From SIG440 sp045648175 (GTDB lineage Bacteria; Bacillota; Clostridia; Monoglobales; Monoglobaceae): a stretch of 64,000 nucleotides of DNA. How positions within the stretch are numbered: position 1 is the first letter of the stretch; each line of letters opens with the position of its first letter. A program made the position numbers and the translations under genes. The DNA lies in NCBI GenBank assembly GCA_045648175.1, contig JAZRNN010000016.1:1-64000 (forward strand). The letters run 5' to 3'. This document shows positions 25,616 to 32,458 of the stretch, piece by piece. Under the pieces are notes generated by a model. It saw nothing but the letters and a program-made list of their open reading frames with translations. It ran no database searches and was not told the origin of the DNA.

Positions 25616-26530
25616 TTATTCCATCTTATTAATACAATCAAAAAGGATTCCTTCACGGACGCCAACATCTGCAACAAGCAGGTAGGGTGAGTTCAGAACT
25701 TTTTTCAGCTCCATCATAGGTAACAAGCCGCCAAGAATAATATCTGCCCTTTCGCCCCCTATGCCGGGTAATAATTTGCGTTCAGGGATAGATGCATTAG
25801 CAATCGAACTAAAAATTTGGTTAATATCATTTGCCGGAATTTCGTGATAAAAAACAGGGGTGTTTGTTGAATCCTTCATATGATATTTTGCCAAAGCACG
25901 CAGTGTTCCGCCAATTCCTATAACCGGAACGCCTTTCATTTTATCAAGCCACGAAAGCTTTGAAATTTGTTTTGAGATGTAGTTTTCAGCCTTACTGATG
26001 GATGAAGCGTTTTCACCTTTTGAAAAGTATGTTTCGGTAATCCATCTGGAACCTATAGGAATACTGATTGCAGGCTTGTAGATTTCACCATTGTATATTG
26101 CAATAAATTCCGTGCTGCCACCGCCTATATCGCATATGACACCGTTTTTGCATCCGAGAGTGTTTGAAATTGCCAGACAATCAAATGCTGCCTCTTTCTC
26201 ACCATCAATAATCTCAATAGCGATACCTGTGGCGTTTTTAACGGCTTCGATAAACTCTTTGCCGTTATGAGCTTTACGTACTGCCGCAGTTGCTACAGCA
26301 CAAATGTCTGTGACATCCAATTTTTGTATAATTTGTTTATATTCCAACAAAGCGTTAACGGCACGAAGCTGGGCCTCGGGCCTGAGACACATATCTTCAG
26401 TCATACCTTCGCTGAGCTTTATCATGCTACGATAGTTGCCTGTTTGTCTAAAAGTTTTATTATCATTGATTTCAAAAATGCTCATTCTGATAGAATTTGA
26501 GCCCAAATCTATTATGGCAAGTTTTTTCAT
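25616..26530 (-). CDS. Ppx/GppA-family phosphatase
   Basis: A 304-residue protein of the exopolyphosphatase / guanosine pentaphosphatase family (actin-like ATPase fold). It opens with LAIIDLGSNSIRMSIFEI (phosphate 1 loop) and has CDIGGGSTEFIAI (phosphate 2 loop) near residue 141. At about 300 residues it is the short form without the C-terminal HD-like domain. ATG 26530 is the family start, and a purine-rich AAAGGAAA site lies upstream. Polyphosphate versus (p)ppGpp as substrate cannot be told. Confidence 0.87.
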   Translation of the reverse strand: MKKLAIIDLGSNSIRMSIFEINDNKTFRQTGNYRSMIKLSEGMTEDMCLRPEAQLRAVNALLEYKQIIQKLDVTDICAVATAAVRKAHNGKEFIEAVKNATGIAIEIIDGEKEAAFDCLAISNTLGCKNGVICDIGGGSTEFIAIYNGEIYKPAISIPIGSRWITETYFSKGENASSISKAENYISKQISKLSWLDKMKGVPVIGIGGTLRALAKYHMKDSTNTPVFYHEIPANDINQIFSSIANASIPERKLLPGIGGERADIILGGLLPMMELKKVLNSPYLLVADVGVREGILFDCINKME

Positions 26531-26579
26531 AAGCAAGGAATTTCCTTTCGGGAAGAATGGGGGTAGTGTTAATAAATTC

Positions 26580-26608
26580 TTGACAAAATGAATTAAATAT
26601 AGTATACT
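26580..26608 (+). promoter_or_regulatory. Promoter of tRNA-Thr(CGT)
   Basis: TTGACA (26580-26585), a 17-base spacer and TATACT (26603-26608), starting about 10 bases before the tRNA. It is divergent from ppx. Confidence 0.85.
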
Positions 26609-26624
26609 CATTAAAACTTAATAT

Positions 26625-26700
26625 GCTTGTGTAGCACAGTCGGTAGTGCAGCGCATTCGTAATGCGCAGGTCGTCCGTTCGAGCCGGATCACAAGCTCCA
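26625..26700 (+). tRNA. tRNA-Thr (anticodon CGT)
   Basis: A 76-base cloverleaf: acceptor stem GCTTGTG with CACAAGC, anticodon stem GCGCA/TGCGC and loop TTCGTAA giving anticodon CGT. The T loop is TTCGAGC and the CCA is encoded. It reads ACG codons. Confidence 0.95.
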
Positions 26701-26702
26701 AT

Positions 26703-26735
26703 TCGGAACAGGTTATGCCTGTTCCGATTTTTTTG
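26703..26735 (+). terminator. Intrinsic terminator after tRNA-Thr
   Basis: A perfect 10-bp stem (26703-26712 with 26718-26727) followed by seven T. Confidence 0.9.
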
Positions 26736-26780
26736 ATTTTAACATATAATTTAACTATTTGTCAATGGCGTAATAAAATA

Positions 26781-28550
26781 TTAAAACAACTCCAAAACTC
26801 TGTTTAAAAATACTGCCGTTTCAGCTCGGGTTGCAAAGCCTTGAGGTTTAAATTCTCCGGTTTCGTATCCGGACAGTATTTCGTTTTTGACAAGCACAGC
26901 CACTGCGTCGATTGCATATTCAGAGATATTTTGAGAATCACTGAATTTTGCTGACAGATTTATTTTTTCATCACTATTCAAAATATTTTCTTTTTCAAGA
27001 ATTCTATATACCATAACAGCCATATCTTCGCGGGTTATGTTTCCTGTTGGGTCAAATATTTTGCCGTCACGACCGGAGGTTATTCCAAGAGCCTTTGCAA
27101 TGCCTATCTGCTTATAATAGTATTTGTCAGGGGTAATATCTGAGAAGTTTTCGGTAAATTCTGCACTTTTGCCAAGCAAACGTACCAGCATAAGCGTAAA
27201 ATCTGCACGGCTGACCTGTCGTTCACACCCAAAAGTGCCATCGCCCATACCCTTTATAATTCCCGTTTGGTGAAGAGTGTTTATTGCATCAATAGCCCAG
27301 GGATATGAGGAAATATCGGTGAACAAAGGCTGTTTGCCTGTATTTACATATACTGCGAAATCCTGAAGAGGAGGACTATGCAAAATACTTCCCAAACGAT
27401 AATGACAGTAGCCGATACAACCCTCCAGATTTTGAAGAAATTTAGTTTGACGGGTAAGCTCGGCAATGCCGTTTTGTGAATACCATACCGATGCCGCACC
27501 TGTTTCTTCGTCAACTTTGTATGCTGCCTGACCTATACAAAGGGAAACATCAGTACCCTTAACAGTATCAGACCACCATCGAGCGACCGTTTCAAAATCG
27601 GCGGCAGAATGCCCTGTATTCCAGTAAATTTGAGGAACTATCCAGTCGACAAGATTTTCTTTTACCCACAGACGGCTATCTGCATAGTAGTCGTAATATG
27701 ACTGAATGCCACTTGTGTTACTGCCATCGGGATGTGAGTTGCTGTTTGCCCAGATTCCGCAAGGGCTAACCGAAAATATTATATCGGAATTTTCAGCTTT
27801 TATGGCAGTGCCAATGCGTTTTATAAGCCCGGTGGTATTGCTTCGTCGCCAGTCGCCGATATCTGTAAATTCTCCACCGTATTCGGTAAAGGTTTCGCTA
27901 TCCGGGAACGAACTGTCGGGATAAAAATAGTCGTCAATATGAATACCGTCAATGTCATAATTTTTAACAATTTCAAGAATACCATCGACAATCAAATTGT
28001 TGGTCTCGGGCTCGCCGGGATTAAGATACAGCTTGCCATTGGTATGCTTTACGGTAAGATGGGGATATTTTTTTGAAATCGCACGATCGGAAAGAGTTTC
28101 TGCATCTGTGGCAGATGCCGTGAGTCGGTAAGGATTAATCCAGGCGTGAAGAGCAATGCCTCGTTTGTGTGATTCGCGACACAAATATTCTAGTGGGTCA
28201 AAATTGTTTGAAGGGGCAAGCTCCGATGTACCGGTAAGATACTTTGACCACGGAAAAATATCAGATTTATAAAAAGCATCACCGGTGGGGCGTATTTGAA
28301 AGAATAACGTATTATACCCTAATGACTGAATATTGCTCAATAAATTATCTGCATCTTGCCGCAAAGTCTCGGCTGAGGTCGTTGGTGTTGATGGATAATC
28401 CATAGAATATAACGTTGCCGCCCATACCCCGCGGATTTGAGCTTTATCAGCAACAACACTGTCGGCTTTGGGCGGAAACAACGCATTAAGAACACAGAAA
28501 AGTCCTGTCAGTACGCACAAGGCTTTAAAGGTCCGAGTCGTTTTTGACAT
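26781..28550 (-). CDS. Secreted GHL10-type glycoside hydrolase with three SLH domains
   Basis: A 589-residue surface protein. It has a signal or anchor segment (about 9-30) and then a glycosyl-hydrolase-like 10 domain (about 38-385) of the YngK/DigH type, with RGVWAATLYSMDYP, the ALHAWINPYRL motif and IDGIHIDDYFYP. Three SLH repeats follow (about 405-450, 460-515, 530-585), with TRAE-type binding motifs VSRAD, ITRED and ATRAE. GHL10 enzymes are linked to cleavage of denuded glycan strands of peptidoglycan. SLH repeats hold it on pyruvylated wall polymer, matching the CsaB fusion at 13 kb. Confidence 0.9.
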   Translation of the reverse strand: MSKTTRTFKALCVLTGLFCVLNALFPPKADSVVADKAQIRGVWAATLYSMDYPSTPTTSAETLRQDADNLLSNIQSLGYNTLFFQIRPTGDAFYKSDIFPWSKYLTGTSELAPSNNFDPLEYLCRESHKRGIALHAWINPYRLTASATDAETLSDRAISKKYPHLTVKHTNGKLYLNPGEPETNNLIVDGILEIVKNYDIDGIHIDDYFYPDSSFPDSETFTEYGGEFTDIGDWRRSNTTGLIKRIGTAIKAENSDIIFSVSPCGIWANSNSHPDGSNTSGIQSYYDYYADSRLWVKENLVDWIVPQIYWNTGHSAADFETVARWWSDTVKGTDVSLCIGQAAYKVDEETGAASVWYSQNGIAELTRQTKFLQNLEGCIGYCHYRLGSILHSPPLQDFAVYVNTGKQPLFTDISSYPWAIDAINTLHQTGIIKGMGDGTFGCERQVSRADFTLMLVRLLGKSAEFTENFSDITPDKYYYKQIGIAKALGITSGRDGKIFDPTGNITREDMAVMVYRILEKENILNSDEKINLSAKFSDSQNISEYAIDAVAVLVKNEILSGYETGEFKPQGFATRAETAVFLNRVLELF

Positions 28551-28649
28551 TACAAAGCATCTCCTTTCCGATTTTCACAAAAATTAGATTTTTACATATT
28601 ATGTATTGCATAATACCAAACTCATCGCAAGAGGAAGGAGTGAAATAAT

Positions 28650-29126
28650 ATGCTTGAGGTATATGATGCAATAGCCAGAATTCAAGGTAGTGATCTTGCT
28701 CCGGATGTGCACGGAACGGTGAAATTTCTTGGAATCGCTGATGGAAGTTGGGTTGAGGCCGAGATTTTTGGCTTACCTGAATTCAGGGAGGCAATGACAA
28801 ACACGCCGCAGATTGGCCCCTTTGGCTTTCACATTCACGACAGCGACACCTGTGGGAGCGTTCATACCGACACACCTTTTGAAGCCGCAGGCGGACATTG
28901 GAATCCTGACGGCGAACCACACGGAAATCACGCAGGGGATTTTCCTGTGTTGTTTTCAAATGGAGGAACAGCAAAAATGCTGTTTTTTACAAATCGGTTT
29001 TTCCCGCAAGATGTGATAGGAAGGTCAGTAATAATCCATCAATCGCCTGACGATTATGTAACTCAGCCTTCGGGCAGCGGTGGCAGGCGTATTGCCTGCG
29101 GAAGCATAGTTGCGGCAAACTCGTGA
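28650..29126 (+). CDS. Cu/Zn superoxide dismutase-like protein, apparently cytoplasmic
   Basis: A 158-residue SodC-family protein. Metal-ligand histidines appear in GFHIHD, GGHWNPDG, PHGNHAGD (with the zinc aspartate) and VIIHQSPDDY. The active-site arginine region is SGSGGRRIACGSI. Two cysteines can form the usual intramolecular disulfide. Unlike most bacterial SodC proteins it has no signal peptide or lipobox, so it would stay inside the cell. An AGGAAGGAG site precedes ATG 28650. It is a single gene ended by a terminator. Activity is likely but not shown. Confidence 0.85.
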   Translation: MLEVYDAIARIQGSDLAPDVHGTVKFLGIADGSWVEAEIFGLPEFREAMTNTPQIGPFGFHIHDSDTCGSVHTDTPFEAAGGHWNPDGEPHGNHAGDFPVLFSNGGTAKMLFFTNRFFPQDVIGRSVIIHQSPDDYVTQPSGSGGRRIACGSIVAANS

Positions 29127-29142
29127 ACATAAAACAATATAA

Positions 29143-29176
29143 AAAGGAAGAAACAAACAGTTTCTTCCTTTATTTT
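29143..29176. terminator. Intrinsic terminator between SOD and holA
   Basis: A perfect 12-bp stem (29143-29154 with 29160-29171) with A/T tracts on both sides, between two converging genes. Confidence 0.85.
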
Positions 29177-29220
29177 ATAGCATATTCTATAGTCGGTCAA
29201 GCGGAAAATGTCGGCTTAGG

Positions 29221-30231
29221 CTATCTCTTTAACAGCTCTGCCACATACATCTCAACTGCAATCCATTTGTCCATTGTGCCTGAACGCACCGCAAAGGTGT
29301 ATTCACAACCCTTAAGAGTCATTCTTTTTAAATAGGCGGTTGAAAATCGACGGGATTGCTCGGTAAGTTTTTTTATAACAAAGGGATGTTTGCGGGGCTC
29401 AAAATATTCAGCAAGACTGTCTGCGGTGAGCTTGTCTTCGGTCAGTTGCTTTACCATAAGGAGTTCGCCCATACGTGTGCTAATCAGCGAAAGAACGGTG
29501 GAGGAGTTTTCTCCCGCAAAACGCAGTGCACTTAATTCTTCAAAAACGGTTTTGGTTTTACCCTCGGCGATATTATCAATAATATCAAAAACCCTTGCAT
29601 CTGTGGTTTTAGATACCACTGCAGATATATCTTCGGATGTAATTTTTTCGCGTTCACCCACAAAGTTCAACACCTTGCAGAACTCTGTATATATTGACGA
29701 CATTGACTGGCCACACAAAGCAACCATCTTAGATAGGTCTGAGGCAAGAATGGTTTTGCCCTTATCCTCAAACATTTTTTCAAGCCACAGCTCCAGCTGT
29801 TTGGGAGAGAGGGGGTCAAATTTTACAATTTCACCGTTCTTTTTAAACACGTCAAGATTTTTTTCTTTCTTTTTATCAAACTCCTGCTCGGTAAAAATTA
29901 CAGTCATATAATCAGGAAGGGTGGCAAGACTTTCGCTCAATGCAGAAAAGTCTTTTGTTTTTGCGTTGCCAAATATACCGCAGTTGGAGACAACAAGCAT
30001 CCTTCTGTCTGACATAACAGGAACGGATAAAAGCTGATTTTCGATTTCTGCAAAAGTAATTTTTTTACCATCCAGCTTGGCATAGTTAAATTCCTCAAAG
30101 TCTTTGTCTATTAGACGTTTTTTGATGGACTTAATTTTGTTTTCAAGGAGAAATTGTTCTTCGCCGTAGAAGAAGTAAAGATTAGCAATCTTCCCGGATG
30201 AAATTTGTCTGTCAAGGTCTTTTGGTTCCAT
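29221..30231 (-). CDS. holA: DNA polymerase III delta subunit
   Basis: A 336-residue clamp-loader delta subunit. Features include the opening NLYFFYGEEQFLLE (about 17-30), the AAA+-like fold without Walker activity, an SDRRMLVVSN segment, and a C-terminal collar region. It belongs to the complex that loads the sliding clamp. It follows a ComEC-like hydrolase by 13 bases; in many Firmicutes holA lies near comEC, which fits the neighbour. Confidence 0.92.
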   Translation of the reverse strand: MEPKDLDRQISSGKIANLYFFYGEEQFLLENKIKSIKKRLIDKDFEEFNYAKLDGKKITFAEIENQLLSVPVMSDRRMLVVSNCGIFGNAKTKDFSALSESLATLPDYMTVIFTEQEFDKKKEKNLDVFKKNGEIVKFDPLSPKQLELWLEKMFEDKGKTILASDLSKMVALCGQSMSSIYTEFCKVLNFVGEREKITSEDISAVVSKTTDARVFDIIDNIAEGKTKTVFEELSALRFAGENSSTVLSLISTRMGELLMVKQLTEDKLTADSLAEYFEPRKHPFVIKKLTEQSRRFSTAYLKRMTLKGCEYTFAVRSGTMDKWIAVEMYVAELLKR

Positions 30232-30244
30232 AGTTTAGTCTCCT

Positions 30245-31144
30245 TTAGGGTTTTGAGAAGAAAATATCTTTAATACCGTCGGTGGTCACGGCAAATGTAA
30301 TATTTCCGTCTGTGTCGGTGCGATATATACGTATATCTTCGTTATCTAAGGTGTTAAGGGTCTCAGTGTGCGGATGCCCGTAGGGATTATCTTTGCCTGC
30401 AGAGATTATTCCGTATGTTGGGTTGGCAGCCTGAATAAATTTCTTAGAGGATGAAGTGGATGACCCGTGATGTGGCACCTTTAAAACATCACATTCAATA
30501 TCTTTATTAGCAATAATCTCATTTTCGACACGTGTTTCAATGTCACCCGTTATAAGAAAGGAAGTCTTTCCGTAGCTTATCTGCAGAACAAGAGAGCTGT
30601 TGTTGTGAAAATTGTTGCCTTTGCTGCCTCCGCGTGACGGGTGAAGAACTTTAATAAACAAATCGTCACACTGGGTATCTATAGTATCTCCTGTCGAAAC
30701 ATATTGTACTTGAGTGTCGGTATTACACGCAGTATTTTCAAGGTGTTTTCTTGAATTATCTGTGTCTTTGTAATCCGGCAATACAAGAGTCTTTACGTCG
30801 CCATCTTTGGTAAGTAACTGAATACCACCCATATGATCACTGTGATAGTGTGTGGCAATGGCTGTGTCAATTGACTTGATGCCTTGCTTGCAAAGGAAGG
30901 GTTTAAGATGTGTTGCGTAAGTGTCGTATTCACCTCCGTCAATCAGCAATGTTTCGCCATTGGGTGTGCGTATAAGGGTGGAGTCGCCTTGCCCCACATC
31001 AATAAATGTTACCTGAAGACTTTCAGCGGTATATGGTGTATTTTCCGGGAAGGTCTTTGTTGCAAAGAATGCCAGGATAAGTGCGATAACAGAAAGAATA
31101 TAAAACTGCAGCTTCTTTTTTGAAAACATAGGTATATTTTTCAT
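30245..31144 (-). CDS. Membrane-anchored ComEC C-terminal-like metallo-hydrolase
   Basis: A 299-residue protein with one N-terminal membrane segment (about 11-31) and a metallo-beta-lactamase domain like the C terminus of ComEC/Rec2. It shows TFIDVGQGDSTLIRTPNGE, the metal motif THYHSDHMGG, LITGDIE and KVPHHGSSTS. In ComEC this domain is thought to degrade the non-transported DNA strand. Here it stands alone outside the membrane, so a nuclease or other phosphoesterase role is inferred. ATG 31144 has GGAGG eight bases upstream. Confidence 0.88.
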   Translation of the reverse strand: MKNIPMFSKKKLQFYILSVIALILAFFATKTFPENTPYTAESLQVTFIDVGQGDSTLIRTPNGETLLIDGGEYDTYATHLKPFLCKQGIKSIDTAIATHYHSDHMGGIQLLTKDGDVKTLVLPDYKDTDNSRKHLENTACNTDTQVQYVSTGDTIDTQCDDLFIKVLHPSRGGSKGNNFHNNSSLVLQISYGKTSFLITGDIETRVENEIIANKDIECDVLKVPHHGSSTSSSKKFIQAANPTYGIISAGKDNPYGHPHTETLNTLDNEDIRIYRTDTDGNITFAVTTDGIKDIFFSKP

Positions 31145-31170
31145 TATTTATGCCTCCGTAAAAAGGTAGT

Positions 31171-31198
31171 AAAAAGGACTGCCGTATAAGCAGCCCTT
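31171..31198 (-). terminator. Intrinsic terminator after the NlpC/P60 gene
   Basis: A stem with one wobble (31174-31182 with 31190-31198) is followed on the minus strand by a T run. It separates the NlpC/P60 gene from the ComEC-like gene, though read-through is possible. Confidence 0.7.
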
Positions 31199-31209
31199 GT
31201 GTTTTAAAG

Positions 31210-31890
31210 TTAGAAAATTCGTCTGCCGCATACAAGGCGGAGAGAATAATTTCCTGTAACGATACTTTCGTATTTTACAACATCACCTGTCTGTGGTGAG
31301 TGAATCATCATACCATTGCCGGCATAAATGCCCACGTGATTGACATAACCGCTGCGGTTTGTGAAACCCACTATGTCACCAGGCTGAAGATTATTGCTTG
31401 CAACCCAAGTGCCGTTTGTCATCTGGTCAGCTGCAACACGGTTAAGTGTAACACCCATCTGCTTGTATATATAATATACAAAACCGCTGCAGTCAAAGCC
31501 GCCGGGGGTTGAGCCGCCGTATACATAAGGTGTGCCAAGATACTTCTTTGCAAGCTCGACCACTGCCTGTCCCTTTGAAGAAACTGCGTCGGAACGATTT
31601 GGCATTTCACCTTGCATAACCTTGATATACTGTGCAGACACGTAACCTGCAGTGCCGTTGTATGTAACCTTTGCCCAACCTGAGTTGATGCTTTCTATTG
31701 AAACAGTATGTCCGTTTGGAATTTGCTTTAAAATTGCAGAGGATGTAGTTGCGTCTTTGCGAAGATTAAGCAGAGATGCCGTGACAATTCCGTATGATGA
31801 GCCGTCTGCCGCAAATGCAGTAAAGGATGCTGTCAATACGAGTATAACAAAGGCGAGTATAATCGCCAAAAATTTTTTTAAATTTAACAA
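31210..31890 (-). CDS. Secreted SH3-NlpC/P60 peptidoglycan endopeptidase
   Basis: A 226-residue wall hydrolase. It has a signal peptide (about 1-27, cleaving after TAFAA), a bacterial SH3 domain (about 32-90) and an NlpC/P60 domain (about 105-226). The catalytic cysteine is in GGFDCSGFVYYIYK, one histidine in YVNHVGIYAG and a third polar residue region in MMIHSPQTG. It cuts stem peptides. The TTG start at 31890 follows GGAGG by eight bases. A structured leader precedes it. Confidence 0.92.
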   Translation of the reverse strand: MLNLKKFLAIILAFVILVLTASFTAFAADGSSYGIVTASLLNLRKDATTSSAILKQIPNGHTVSIESINSGWAKVTYNGTAGYVSAQYIKVMQGEMPNRSDAVSSKGQAVVELAKKYLGTPYVYGGSTPGGFDCSGFVYYIYKQMGVTLNRVAADQMTNGTWVASNNLQPGDIVGFTNRSGYVNHVGIYAGNGMMIHSPQTGDVVKYESIVTGNYSLRLVCGRRIF

Positions 31891-31996
31891 AATATTACCT
31901 CCAGATTAATTGCAAAAAAATGCGTTTTTCCTTTATGTCGCTCCCTTCATAGTAGATTTTTGGTCGCCGCAAATGAGCGGCAAAAACACAAATACA
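31891..31996 (-). promoter_or_regulatory. Structured 5' leader of the NlpC/P60 gene
   Basis: About 105 nt between the predicted start and the TTG codon. On the minus strand GTGTTTTT can pair with AAAAACGC to close a domain that contains a GCCGC/GCGGC hairpin. The same U tract could instead pair with a nearer CAAAAA. Known c-di-AMP riboswitches often control such hydrolases, but the later conserved ydaO elements are missing, so I do not assign a class. Confidence 0.45.
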
Positions 31997-32001
31997 TTGT
32001 C

Positions 32002-32030
32002 AGTATACACTAAAAAAGCGTTTTTGTCAA
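32002..32030 (-). promoter_or_regulatory. Promoter of the NlpC/P60 gene
   Basis: TTGACA (32025-32030), a 17-base spacer and TATACT (32002-32007) on the minus strand. Confidence 0.85.
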
Positions 32031-32108
32031 CCGTATTAACAAAATCGTTTCAACATTGTTACAAAACGATTACAAAAATGGAAAAAATATAAAGATACAA
32101 CCAAGGTA

Positions 32109-32137
32109 TTGACAAAAACAGACTTTTATGTTATTTT
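32109..32137 (+). promoter_or_regulatory. Promoter of the T-box transcript
   Basis: TTGACA (32109-32114), a 17-base spacer and TATTTT (32132-32137), ahead of the T-box leader. Confidence 0.7.
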
Positions 32138-32144
32138 AACAGTA

Positions 32145-32431
32145 ATTGAATATAAATGCGTTGAAGGAGAGTGCCCCAAGGGTAGGCCTTAGAGAGAAAC
32201 GGCGGTTGGTGCAAGCTGTGAAGGTTGAATTTGTGGGCTGTAGCTCCCGAGCAGGAAGGAAGAACACCGGTTTTTTGGTAAGTAGAACCTTTCCGTGTCT
32301 GCTACGTTAGTGCATAGGGTCTGATTTAGGGACCTGAAGGGGTGTTATCGTAAAAGATAACGCAAATTGAGTGGTACCGCGGGTAAAATACTCGTCTCAA
32401 AGAATTTCAAATCTTTGAGGCGTTTTCTTTT
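32145..32431 (+). promoter_or_regulatory. T-box riboswitch controlling the acyl-CoA synthetase fusion
   Basis: A tRNA-sensing leader. Stem I has the AGAGAG motif (from about 32191) and a GGTTGGTGCAAG apical segment. The T-box core TGGTACCGCGGG begins at 32372. An 11-bp terminator (32393-32403 with 32412-32422) with a T run follows. By the usual spacing before the GAGC turn, the specifier is GUA (32240-32242, valine). The variable T-box base is U, matching a tRNA with A at position 73, which fits valine but not cysteine. The specifier reading is tentative. Confidence 0.9.
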
Positions 32432-32458
32432 CTCAAAGATAAATTTGGAGGGAAAAAT

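Noticed and set aside
31891..31996. c-di-AMP (ydaO) riboswitch call for the NlpC leader
   Set aside because: Only a hairpin resembling the first part is seen; the conserved downstream segments of the class are missing and the leader is too short.
31910..32092. A 60-codon plus-strand frame between the NlpC gene and the T-box
   Set aside because: It is antisense to the NlpC promoter and leader, with no ribosome site.
32238..32242. Cysteine (UGU) as T-box specifier
   Set aside because: The T-box variable base is U, which needs A73 in the tRNA; tRNA-Cys normally has U73. Spacing to the GAGC turn also favours GUA.
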